Shown: positions 1 through 8,161 of the stretch, in pieces
How the letters are laid out: each line of letters opens with the position of its first letter
Position numbering within the stretch: the first letter of the stretch is position 1
Source of the DNA: Cupriavidus oxalaticus
Lineage (GTDB): Bacteria; Pseudomonadota; Gammaproteobacteria; Burkholderiales; Burkholderiaceae
Length of the DNA: 64,000 nucleotides
Assembly (NCBI RefSeq): GCF_004768545.1
Contig: NZ_CP038634.1
Location: forward strand, 1 to 64,000
Direction of reading: 5' to 3'
The notes under the pieces: model-generated
Told to the model about the DNA's origin: nothing
The model's database searches: none
Seen by the model: only the letters and a program-made list of their open reading frames with translations
Translations under genes and position numbers: made by a program

Positions 1-1296
1 GTGGTGCTGCCGTCCTCGACCGAACAGGTCAGCCAGGTGCTGCAGTGGTGCCACGCCCACCGCGTGCCGGTGGTGCCGCAGGGCGGCAATACCTCGCTGA
101 TGGGCGGCGCCGTGCCCGACGACAGCGGCACCGCGGTGGTGGTCAACCTGAGCCGCATGAACCGCGTGCTGGAGGTCGACACCATCAACGACACCATGAC
201 CGTGCAGGCCGGCGTCACGCTGAGCGCCACACGCAGCGCGGCCGAAGCGCAAGGGCGCCTGTTCCCGCTGCGCATCGGCTCCGAAGGCTCGTGCCAGATC
301 GGCGGCAACCTGTCGACCAATGCCGGCGGCACCACGGTGCTGCGCTACGGCAACATGCGCGACCTCGTGCTCGGCATCGAGGCCGTGCTGCCCGACGGGC
401 GCATCTTCTCGTCGCTGCGCGGCCTGCGCAAGGACAACACCGGCTACGACCTCAAGCAACTGTTCATCGGCGCCGAAGGGACGCTCGGCATCATCACCGG
501 CGCGGTGCTCAAGCTGATGCCGCAGCCGCGCAGCACTGCCGTGGCCCTGGTCGCGGTCAAGAACCCGGCCGCCGCGGTGGCGCTGCTCGGCGAAGCCAAG
601 CGCCTCTCCGGCCAGGCCGTCAGCGCCTTCGAACTGATCTCGCGGCCCGCGCTGGAGCTGGTGCTGGAATACCTCGGCAACGTCGCCGCGCCGCTGCAGG
701 ACCGTCATGACTGGATGGTGCTGGTCGAACTGACTTCCGGCACCGACGCCGAAAGCCTCAACGCCACGCTGATGGAAATCCTGGAGTCCGGCTTCAGCCA
801 GGGGCTGGTGCTCGACGCCGCCGTCGCCTCCAGCCTGTCCGACGTCCAGACCTTCTGGCGCATCCGCGAAGAGATCTCCGACGCGCAGACGCGCACCGGC
901 GGCAGCATCAAGTGCGACGTCTCGGTGCCGCTGTCGCGCATCGCGGCGTTTGTGGAAGAGGCTTCGGCCAGGGTGCTGGAGCTGGTGCCGGATGCGCGCA
1001 TGGTGATCTACGGGCATATGGGCGACGGCAATGTCCACTTCAACCCGCTGCGGCCCAAAGACCAGGAGGCGAAGGATTTCCTGGCGCAGTGGTATGAGCC
1101 GGTGTCGACGCTGGTGGATGGGCTGGCACATGCGGGTAATGGTTCGGTGTCGGCCGAACACGGCATCGGCGTGGCCAAGCGGGACGACCTGGTGCGGTAC
1201 AAGTCGCAGGTCGAGCTGGAACTGATGTGGCAGGTGAAGCGGGCGCTGGATCCGATGAATCTGCTGAATCCGGGGAAGGTGCTGCCGGCGCCCTGA
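1..1296 (+). CDS. FAD-linked 2-hydroxyacid dehydrogenase (GlcD/D2HGDH family), 5'-truncated
   Basis: Flavoprotein of the GlcD / D-2-hydroxyglutarate dehydrogenase family, which oxidises 2-hydroxyacids to 2-oxoacids. The reading frame is open at the first base, and the first residues (VVLPSSTEQVSQVL) already lie inside the PCMH-type FAD-binding domain. About 40-50 N-terminal residues are therefore probably outside the window, and the GTG at base 1 is not a trustworthy start. Visible family motifs are PQGGNTSLMGG (FAD pyrophosphate contact), GAEGTLGIITGAVLKLMP closing the FAD domain, and the C-terminal YGHMGDGNVHFNPL and SAEHGIGVAKRD blocks that carry metal and substrate ligands. The exact substrate (glycolate, D-lactate or D-2-hydroxyglutarate) cannot be told. 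The next gene starts 180 bp downstream. Confidence 0.9.
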   Translation: MVLPSSTEQVSQVLQWCHAHRVPVVPQGGNTSLMGGAVPDDSGTAVVVNLSRMNRVLEVDTINDTMTVQAGVTLSATRSAAEAQGRLFPLRIGSEGSCQIGGNLSTNAGGTTVLRYGNMRDLVLGIEAVLPDGRIFSSLRGLRKDNTGYDLKQLFIGAEGTLGIITGAVLKLMPQPRSTAVALVAVKNPAAAVALLGEAKRLSGQAVSAFELISRPALELVLEYLGNVAAPLQDRHDWMVLVELTSGTDAESLNATLMEILESGFSQGLVLDAAVASSLSDVQTFWRIREEISDAQTRTGGSIKCDVSVPLSRIAAFVEEASARVLELVPDARMVIYGHMGDGNVHFNPLRPKDQEAKDFLAQWYEPVSTLVDGLAHAGNGSVSAEHGIGVAKRDDLVRYKSQVELELMWQVKRALDPMNLLNPGKVLPAP

Positions 1297-1476
1297 GCCG
1301 TCACTCCTGGCAGGTTCTGGCGATTACCGGCCCGTTCGACCGCAACGGGCCGGGCAGGGCGCACAACCGCCGTGGCAAGAATCTGCCGTCTCGGCTAAGG
1401 TGAGGGGTATCCAGAACGCCGGAACAGGCGCATGCCGGGCCACCGGCACACGCCCGGCCCCCCCGCCGAGACCAAT

Positions 1477-2559
1477 ATGAGCGCCCCTGCCACCGATACC
1501 GCCGCCGCCACCAATCCCCTCAAGAAACCCGAACTGGACTATCCCTGCGGCGACGCTCCCGAGCCCGGCCGCGCCAGCGAGATCGTCCCCGGCGTGCTCT
1601 GGATGCGCATGCCGATGCCGCTCGGCCTGAACCATATCAACCTGTGGGCCATCCGCGATGGTGCCGGCTGGGCCGCGGTCGACTCCGGCCTGCAGACGCC
1701 CGAAACGGCGCAGGCGTGGCGCACGCTGTTTGGCGACGGCGGCGCGCTGGCCGATGGCCTGACGCGGCTCTTCGTCACCCACATGCATCCCGACCATATC
1801 GGCATGGCCGGCTGGCTCAGGCGCAAGTTCGGCTGCCAGCTGTGGATGACCCGGATGGAATACCTGATGTGCCGCGTGCTGGCCGCCGATACCGGCCGCG
1901 CCGCACCCGACGACGCCATCGAGTTCTACCGCCGCGCCGGCTGGGACGACGACGCCATCGAGGTCTACCGGACCCGCTTCGGCGGCTTCGGCAAATTCGT
2001 CCACGCCTTGCCGGAGAGCTTCCGGCGCCTGGAAGACGGCGCCACCATCCGCATCGGCGACCACGACTGGACGGTCGTCGTCGGCACCGGCCATTCCCCC
2101 GAGCATGCCTGCCTCTATTGCCCGTCACTGAAGCTGCTCGTCTCCGGTGACCAGGTCCTGCCGCGGATCTCGTCCAATGTGTCGGTGTTTCCGACCGAGC
2201 CCGATGCGGATCCCATGGAAGACTGGTTGGCATCGCTGGACAAGGTCAAGGCGGCCGTCCCGGACGACGTGCTGGTCCTGCCGGCCCACAACGAACCCTT
2301 CCGCGGCCTCCACGCCCGTATTGACTACCTACGGGCGAGCCAGCTGCAGGCGCTCGACCGCCTGCGCGACGCGCTGGCGCAGCCAAAGCGGGCGGTGGAT
2401 GTGTTCGGCGAACTGTTTTCCCGGCCGATCACCGGCTCCGGCGGCCTGCTGGGAATGGCGACAGGGGAGAGCATCGCGCATCTGAACTACTTGCTGCATC
2501 GTGCCGAGGCAGTGCGGGAGCTGGCTGCGGACGGGTGCTATTGGTATCGCCTGAGCTAG
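1477..2559 (+). CDS. MBL-fold metallo-hydrolase
   Basis: A 360-residue metallo-beta-lactamase-fold hydrolase. The canonical zinc motif is THMHPDHIGMAG (HxHxDH), followed by GTGHSPEHACLY (third His region), SGDQVLPRIS (bridging Asp) and LPAHNEPF near the C-terminus. I chose the ATG at 1477 (MSAPATD). The frame is open 15 codons further upstream to 1432, but that extension is Pro/Arg-rich with no ribosome site. Members of this branch are annotated as glyoxalase-II-like or SoxH-like hydrolases, and the C-terminal helix region after the His motif fits that. The substrate is unknown. A GC-rich 6-bp-arm hairpin (2568-2585) follows the stop without a T-run. Confidence 0.85.
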   Translation: MSAPATDTAAATNPLKKPELDYPCGDAPEPGRASEIVPGVLWMRMPMPLGLNHINLWAIRDGAGWAAVDSGLQTPETAQAWRTLFGDGGALADGLTRLFVTHMHPDHIGMAGWLRRKFGCQLWMTRMEYLMCRVLAADTGRAAPDDAIEFYRRAGWDDDAIEVYRTRFGGFGKFVHALPESFRRLEDGATIRIGDHDWTVVVGTGHSPEHACLYCPSLKLLVSGDQVLPRISSNVSVFPTEPDADPMEDWLASLDKVKAAVPDDVLVLPAHNEPFRGLHARIDYLRASQLQALDRLRDALAQPKRAVDVFGELFSRPITGSGGLLGMATGESIAHLNYLLHRAEAVRELAADGCYWYRLS

Positions 2560-3876
2560 CGGTTCGACCGGGCTCGAGGGCCCGGATGGTCTGAGGTTGT
2601 TGCCGCCGCACAACGCGCTGCGGCGGGGCTGGCCTCAGTCTTTGCCTACTTCGCTTTCCGGCGCAATTTGCCTGTTCGGTAGTCTGGGCCGAGCCGGGCG
2701 AAAGCATTTTTGTCCTATCAGGAAAAAATACTAAGCGAACGCTTCAATAGGCATCTCCCGCTTGGGTTACAAAATCAGCCAGCGAACGCATTTCCTGAGG
2801 ACGCGGCGATCCCACTGCCGATGCCCTGACTGGGCATGTCGAGGAGCGTTCAGTCCCTCGGTATTCGAGGAAATAGCCTAAGTTTTCTACCAACTTCCAC
2901 GAGACAACTTGCGGGGTTTGTGTCTGTGCGCGCTAGCACAGACGACTGCGATCGCCCCCGCACACGGGAGGGTTTCCCCGCGGTCGTCGCTGAGCGGTGC
3001 TCGGCCGCGATATGTGTGTCTTTAACGTCGCACGATTATGTTGATAAATGATTTTAATTATCCAACATTGAACTTAATTGATTTAATACATATTTTATTT
3101 TTTCATTATCAATGACGTATGTTTTTTGTTTATCAAGAGAATTGAATGGTCGTTCAATAAGGGGTGATGGCCTCAGATAAATCCTATGTTGCTTTGCAAC
3201 ATCAATCACTACCATGAAGCTGTAACCCAGCCCTGGTGCGGCTTCCAGCAGTGCTGTATGCACCACGTTTCTTTTTGAAGGTGAACTATGAGACATCTAT
3301 CCGTGATGGCGAAGTAACGTCATCACCCCTTTGGGGGGGGGTTGTGGAAATTTGTTACTAGATGTTGCGCGCGCTGCAAGCGCACATTAATATTGCGCCC
3401 TGCGTGGTTGGCAGGTGCCGTATGGGGCGCTGCTTAGCGATAGATCAAAATTCAATAATGAGAAACACGACGATCGGCAGGCGTTGCGAGCGGCGCCGTC
3501 GGCAGTTCGAGGTCGGTATTTGGCCCCTGCGGTAGGCCCCTTTGAGGTGGGTTCATCGTCGAGTCAAAAAGCGGCGAACGAGGTACTTAGTGGGTGGGTC
3601 CAGGTGCCTGGGTCGCGTGCGCTCGGCACCGCTCCGGCAATCTTCAATGAAAAGGGATTCGGAGTCGTAGATCGTGCCGCTGAACAAAAATCCGGGCCGC
3701 AGCAAGGGGCAAGCTGAAGTGGGGCGCCGCCACTGAAACTGGAAACGGAGGCGGGCCGGCCAGCATGATCGATTCGAGGCCGGGCGACATCATGCAGTGC
3801 ATCGTCGGCATCAAAAGCTGGTGCAGTCTTCAGCAGAGAACGTAGCAACGCATAAAAGGCAAGGGTGGGGTCCAGG
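2560..3876. other. 1.3-kb gene-poor leader upstream of the capsule locus
   Basis: No convincing gene is visible. The first part (2560-3000) has ordinary GC. From about 3030 to 3200 the sequence turns strongly AT-rich, with many TTTTA/TTAATT runs, then returns to moderate GC. A nine-G run lies at 3333-3341. Short frames exist at 2836-3051 and 3415-3717 on the plus strand, but they have poor codon character and no ribosome sites. The stretch probably holds the promoter and long 5' leader of the kps operon. It contains GCGGTAG (3529-3535), which only partly resembles an RfaH ops element. Confidence 0.6.
3054..3296 (-). CDS. Possible small hypothetical protein in AT-rich leader
   Basis: An 80-codon frame beginning MSHSSPSKRNVVH and ending LNQLSSMLDN. 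Its composition (Lys, Asn, Ile, Tyr) is protein-like rather than the Arg/Ala/Pro shadow pattern seen elsewhere, and it covers the AT-rich block. Against it, no clear Shine-Dalgarno precedes the ATG, no family is recognised, and it points away from the capsule genes. It could be a remnant of an acquired gene or chance coding in AT-rich DNA. Confidence 0.2.
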   Translation of the reverse strand: MSHSSPSKRNVVHTALLEAAPGLGYSFMVVIDVAKQHRIYLRPSPLIERPFNSLDKQKTYVIDNEKIKYVLNQLSSMLDN

Positions 3877-5304
3877 ATGTTGCTGTTCAAGACGCGAGCG
3901 GAAGTGGCGACAAGTTTCGATTCGCCGGACGTTGCGGTGCGCGCAGGGTCATCTGTCAATCTTGCTCGGCCGTTGCCCGACGAGGCAGGCTTTAGTCAGC
4001 TCACAAGGTATCGGCGCGTTCTGTTGCTGCAGGGCCCGAATGGGCCGTTCTTTGCGCGATTGAGAGACTACTTGCATGGTGCGGGGCTTGACGTATGCAA
4101 GGTCAATTTTAATGGCGGAGATGACCTGTTTTATCCCGAAGGTGACGTTGTTCGGTTCAATCGACCGATGGTTGAGTGGGAAGCGTTCCTGCGAAGCCTC
4201 CTTGCAACGCGCGGCATCGACGCCATCGTGGTGTTCGGCAATCACCGACGGCAACATCGCATTGCTGCGCGCCTCGCTCAGTCACTAGACATCGGGTTCT
4301 GGGTCTTTGAAGAGGGCTACGTTCGTCCAAACTACATTACCTTGGAGTCCGGGGGCGTCAACGCGGATTCGCCGCTGGCAACTCTGACAATGGCGGAAGT
4401 TCCAAAGCTGGAGCGTCCTGTTAGCGCTCGCAGGTTTCGGCATTCGTTTCGCCTGATGGCGTGGTACTCGTTCCTGTATTTCGCGGGTGGCATGCTCTGC
4501 GCCAGCACATATCCTTATTACCGGCACCACAAGCCGTTCGGGCTGCTCGAGCTTGTCAAATGGGTTAGGGCCGGGTACCGCAAGTACCTATACCGCTGGA
4601 GCGAGCGCGATCTCCGAAAGTGCTTGCTTGCCCGTGAGCACCCACACTTCTTCCTGGTTGCACTGCAGGTCTATAACGATAGCCAGATCAGGGTGCACAG
4701 CCCTTGGCGGCGTATCGAGGACTTCATAGAGTGGACAGTCCATTCATTTGCCGAGCATGCGCCTGCCGATAGTGTCCTGGTGGTCAAGCATCACCCAATG
4801 GATCGTGGCCATACGGACTATGCGGCTGCCATTGAAGCTTACGCGGCCAGGTTCGGGGTCAAGCAACGGGTTCTCTATATTCATGACGCACACTTGCCGT
4901 CGTTGCTGCACCGGTGTATGGGCCTGGTGACAATCAACTCGACGACGGGCTTGCAGGCCTTGTTTCACCGGGTACCCGTGATTGCACTTGGACGGTGCTT
5001 CTATGCCAAGCCGGGGTTGACTTACCAGGGATCGTTGGACGATTTCTGGAACGATCCAGGGGCGGTTGATACTAGTGGCTATACGCGTTTCAGGAGCTAT
5101 CTGACGCGTGTTTCACAAATCAACTCCTCCTTTTACGCAGACGAAATGTTGCTGCCTGTCCCTGTTCGTAGTGGCTGGCGTGCACATCGTCTTGTTCCTG
5201 CAAGATTCTTTTGTGCAGCTGGCCTTGTCATCGCTGACGCATACAGCAGTAGTCCGTGGGGCCTAGCGGCCGCAGCAGATCTGTTGGCGGGACTGCTCGG
5301 ATAG
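3877..5304 (+). CDS. kpsS: KpsS-like capsule linker Kdo transferase
   Basis: Capsule polysaccharide biosynthesis protein of the KpsS/LipB type. In known group 2 capsules, KpsS adds the first beta-Kdo to lyso-phosphatidylglycerol at the inner membrane, and KpsC then extends the linker. Diagnostic segments are RRVLLLQGPNGPFFARL near residue 45, FEEGYVRPNYITLE (family E-x-GYxRP block), VVKHHPMDRGHTDY (the KHHP motif) and INSTTGLQALFHRVPV. The ATG at 3877 is taken as the start. A GTG at 3865 in the same frame would add four residues. At 475 residues it is longer than enterobacterial KpsS because of an N-terminal extension of about 45 residues. A 215-bp gap separates it from kpsM. Confidence 0.9.
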   Translation: MLLFKTRAEVATSFDSPDVAVRAGSSVNLARPLPDEAGFSQLTRYRRVLLLQGPNGPFFARLRDYLHGAGLDVCKVNFNGGDDLFYPEGDVVRFNRPMVEWEAFLRSLLATRGIDAIVVFGNHRRQHRIAARLAQSLDIGFWVFEEGYVRPNYITLESGGVNADSPLATLTMAEVPKLERPVSARRFRHSFRLMAWYSFLYFAGGMLCASTYPYYRHHKPFGLLELVKWVRAGYRKYLYRWSERDLRKCLLAREHPHFFLVALQVYNDSQIRVHSPWRRIEDFIEWTVHSFAEHAPADSVLVVKHHPMDRGHTDYAAAIEAYAARFGVKQRVLYIHDAHLPSLLHRCMGLVTINSTTGLQALFHRVPVIALGRCFYAKPGLTYQGSLDDFWNDPGAVDTSGYTRFRSYLTRVSQINSSFYADEMLLPVPVRSGWRAHRLVPARFFCAAGLVIADAYSSSPWGLAAAADLLAGLLG

Positions 5305-5519
5305 GTCCGCTGATCACTGACAACAAGTGCAATAGCTCGCGTCGAACTCCTCTGGAAATTGTTAGGCTGAATGGTTGTGGTTGGTCATCAAATAGCACGA
5401 TCTGCGTGGTCAGAGCGCTTTGGCGTTCCTGGCAATGCTCGCTCTCTGCAGTCAGGCCAGTCGGCTACTGCAGTGCGCGCGTCAGACTGCAGACTGGCGA
5501 CACTACTGCGAGTCTCCCA

Positions 5520-6311
5520 ATGACAACGCATCAGTCCCGCAAGTCGTTGACCATAACTTTCGCTGTTTGGAAGGCACTCTTCCTGCGAGAGGCACTGAGT
5601 CGATTTTTCTCTGAGCGCGCGGCCTGGTTCTGGCTGTTCGCCGAGCCGGTCTTCCACGTCGCATATCTGCTGTTCATCTATACGGTGATCAGTGTGCACA
5701 CCGTAGGGGGCATTGATACGGCGGTCTGGATCATGGTCGGCATGCTTGCTTTCTTCATGTTCAATCGGACCGGCACGCAGGTAATGAATGCGCTCAGTGC
5801 AAATCAAGCGCTATTCACTTACCGGCAAGTCAAGCCAGTTGATACTACGTTGGTACGCGCCGGTCTGGAGGGTTTCCTCATGATCGTAATTGCTTCCCTG
5901 CTGCTGGCAGGGGCTGCGCTATGGGGACACAACGTTGCCCCTGCGGATCCGCTGGCGGTGCTGGAGTCATTCTTCGGGCTGTGGCTGGTGGGGTTGGGAT
6001 TTGGACTGATAGTTTCGGTGCCCAATCAGCTCATGCCAGGAGTGGGGCGCACTATCAAGCTGATGCTGATGCCGCTTTACATGATCTCGGGTGTGATGTT
6101 CCCAATTGCTCTTGTATCGCAACCCTATCGTGACTGGTTGCTCTTTAATCCCGTGGCGCACGGGCTTGAAGCGGCAAGACTTGCCTTTGCTCCCTACTAT
6201 CATGCCGCGCCTGGTCTGAGCATTGCCTATCTGTATGGGTGGGGCCTAGTCACTGTGTTCCTTGGCTTGGCCCTCCACCGCCGTTTCGCCCTGAAATTGG
6301 TAACGCAATGA
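5520..6311 (+). CDS. kpsM: Capsule ABC transporter permease KpsM
   Basis: Inner-membrane permease of the ABC-2 type that exports the lipid-linked capsule polymer together with KpsT. It has 263 residues, matching the family. There are about six hydrophobic segments, for example VFHVAYLLFIYTVISV, AVWIMVGMLAFFMF, FLMIVIASLLLAGAALW and GLVTVFLGLALHRRF, plus the C-terminal ABC-2 signature region with MLMPLYMISGVMFPI and NPVAHGLEAAR. The frame is open upstream to 5256. The ATG at 5520 (MTTHQSRKSL) gives the normal KpsM N-terminus, so it was preferred. It ends in an ATGA overlap with kpsT, implying translational coupling. Confidence 0.92.
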   Translation: MTTHQSRKSLTITFAVWKALFLREALSRFFSERAAWFWLFAEPVFHVAYLLFIYTVISVHTVGGIDTAVWIMVGMLAFFMFNRTGTQVMNALSANQALFTYRQVKPVDTTLVRAGLEGFLMIVIASLLLAGAALWGHNVAPADPLAVLESFFGLWLVGLGFGLIVSVPNQLMPGVGRTIKLMLMPLYMISGVMFPIALVSQPYRDWLLFNPVAHGLEAARLAFAPYYHAAPGLSIAYLYGWGLVTVFLGLALHRRFALKLVTQ

Positions 6312-6973
6312 TCATTGTCGAAGACGTTCATAAGCGCTACCAGACTGGGCATGGCCCCGGCAAATGGGTTCTTCGGGGAATCTCTTTCACCATTCCACCG
6401 AAACTCAATGTCGGTCTTATCGGTGCCAACGGTGCTGGAAAATCCACCCTGCTACGGATTGTTGGAGGGGTTGACCATCCCAATAAGGGACGTGTTGAGC
6501 GTAGATGCCGTGTCTCGTGGCCGATGGGCTTCGGAGGCGGTTTGCAAGGCTCGCTCACCGGTCGACAGAACGCCAAGTTTGTTTGCCGGATTCATGGTCA
6601 CGAGCACGATATTCCGGACCGTCTCGCCTATATCCAGGAGTTTGCCGCGATTGGCGAAGCATTCGACGAACCCGTGAAGAACTACTCCACGGGCATGCGT
6701 TCTCGCTTGCAGTTCGCGTTGTCACTCGCTTTTGATTTCGATGTTTACATCTCCGACGAAGTCACCGCGGCCGGCGATGCGGCATTCCGCTCAAAAGCGG
6801 CCTCGGCGTTCAAGAACCTCGCTAATCGGGCAAGCCTGATCATGGTTGCTCATGGTGAAGCGACGCTCAAGGATTTCTGCCAGGCAGGAATTTGGTTGAA
6901 AGAAGGCCAGGCGTACTGGTTCGACCAGATCGACGATGCTCTGAAAGCTTACAAAGACAGCCTGCGCGCATGA
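6308..6973 (+). CDS. kpsT: Capsule ABC transporter ATPase KpsT
   Basis: Nucleotide-binding subunit partnering KpsM. The start ATG overlaps the kpsM stop (ATGA), giving 221 residues, the usual KpsT length. Motifs are Walker A GANGAGKSTLL (about residues 38-48), the ABC signature YSTGMRSRLQFALSLAF, the Walker B-like region DVYISDEVTAAGDAAF, which carries a KpsT-type sequence rather than the standard hhhhDE, and the H-loop VAHGEATL. The C-terminus is short and lacks the polysaccharide-binding extension seen in Wzt of O-antigen systems, consistent with a capsule-type transporter. It overlaps kpsE by ATGA. Confidence 0.93.
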   Translation: MIIVEDVHKRYQTGHGPGKWVLRGISFTIPPKLNVGLIGANGAGKSTLLRIVGGVDHPNKGRVERRCRVSWPMGFGGGLQGSLTGRQNAKFVCRIHGHEHDIPDRLAYIQEFAAIGEAFDEPVKNYSTGMRSRLQFALSLAFDFDVYISDEVTAAGDAAFRSKAASAFKNLANRASLIMVAHGEATLKDFCQAGIWLKEGQAYWFDQIDDALKAYKDSLRA

Positions 6974-8136
6974 CCGACACCATTGAATCTTCTCCTTCCA
7001 CCAGCCTAACGTCACAGATCGTGGGCTGGCCGCGCCGTGTGCTGTGGCCAGCGCTGAAGCGTAGGCAAATTATTGGCGCTGCCGTTCTGGCCGCTCTGTT
7101 AGGGGCAATCTATTGGCTGGCCATTGCCTCTGATCGCTATGTATCAGAAGCCCATGTCATCGTCCAGAGTACCGATCTGGCGGGAGGGCAGACCATGGAC
7201 TTCTCCAGTTTGCTTAATGGAGGCAGCGGCGGCAGTCGGGCAGACCAACTCCTGCTTCGGGACCACCTTCTCTCGGTCGACATGCTCAGGAAGCTTGACG
7301 CGGCGTTGAACCTGCGTGCTCATTACAGTGACTGGCATCGAGATCCTCTGTCCCGCTTGTGGTTCAAGGATGCGCCGCTGGAATGGTTTCATCGCCACTA
7401 TCTCACTCGCGTCAGCGTCGAAATGGACGACTACGCCGGCGTACTTGTCGTTCGGGCCCAAGGTTACGATCCCAAGACTGCTCACGCCATCACCGCCATG
7501 CTGGTACGGGAGGGCGAACGCTTCATGAACGACAAGGACCATGCACTGGCCCAGAGTCAGGTTGCCTTTCTGGAAGAGCAGGTCCTCAAGTTAAACCAGG
7601 AGGCTGTGCGCGCACGCCAGAAGTTACTGGATTTCCAGGACAAGAAGGGGCTTGTCTCGCCACAGGCAACGGCTGAGAACCTCGCCACGATCGTGGCGCG
7701 TCTGGAAGCCCAGCGTACTGAGCTTGAAACGCAGCGGCGCATGCTTCAGGCGTACCTCGTGCCAAACCATCCGAATATTGTCCAGCTGGACCAGCAGATT
7801 GCCGCCGTAGAAAGGCAGATGACTCAGGAACAGGCGAAACTCGCCTCGCCTGGCGGCAAGACCCTGAACCGTACCGTGGAAGAGTTCCGTCGACTCGAGA
7901 TGGAAGCCGGCTTCGCGCAGGACGTCTACAAGACTGCGTTGGTCGCGCTGGAGAAGGGGCGCATCGAGGCCACGCGAATGATCAAGAAGGTCTCCGTTCT
8001 TCAGACGCCCACGCGGCCCGAATACCCGATCGAACCTCGTCGCTTCTACAACACGCTGGTTTTCGTGCTTGCTGTCTTACTCATGGCCGGCGTAGTCCAA
8101 CTTCTGGTAGCCATTGTGCGTGACCACAAGGACTGA
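6970..8136 (+). CDS. kpsE: Capsule polysaccharide co-polymerase/exporter KpsE
   Basis: Inner-membrane periplasmic adaptor (PCP-3 family) linking the KpsMT transporter to the outer-membrane KpsD channel. There are 388 residues with the expected topology: an N-terminal TM helix (AAVLAALLGAIYWLAIA, about residues 35-52), a large periplasmic part with long coiled coil (about residues 175-330, rich in EEQVLKLNQEAVRARQ-type heptads), and a C-terminal TM (TLVFVLAVLLMAGVVQLLVA) ending in a short cytoplasmic tail. The conserved proline-rich PTRPEYPIEPRR precedes the last TM. The start overlaps the kpsT stop. A frame further upstream (6892) is an artefact inside kpsT. Confidence 0.92.
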   Translation: MTDTIESSPSTSLTSQIVGWPRRVLWPALKRRQIIGAAVLAALLGAIYWLAIASDRYVSEAHVIVQSTDLAGGQTMDFSSLLNGGSGGSRADQLLLRDHLLSVDMLRKLDAALNLRAHYSDWHRDPLSRLWFKDAPLEWFHRHYLTRVSVEMDDYAGVLVVRAQGYDPKTAHAITAMLVREGERFMNDKDHALAQSQVAFLEEQVLKLNQEAVRARQKLLDFQDKKGLVSPQATAENLATIVARLEAQRTELETQRRMLQAYLVPNHPNIVQLDQQIAAVERQMTQEQAKLASPGGKTLNRTVEEFRRLEMEAGFAQDVYKTALVALEKGRIEATRMIKKVSVLQTPTRPEYPIEPRRFYNTLVFVLAVLLMAGVVQLLVAIVRDHKD

Positions 8137-8161
8137 CAGAGCCGACTCGATACTCTGAAAT

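Noticed and set aside
3529..3536. GCGGTAGG as a possible ops/JUMPstart element for RfaH
   Set aside because: It lacks the first G and following bases of the ops consensus, and no RfaH-type leader hairpin is seen next to it. An 8-base partial match in 1.3 kb is not evidence.
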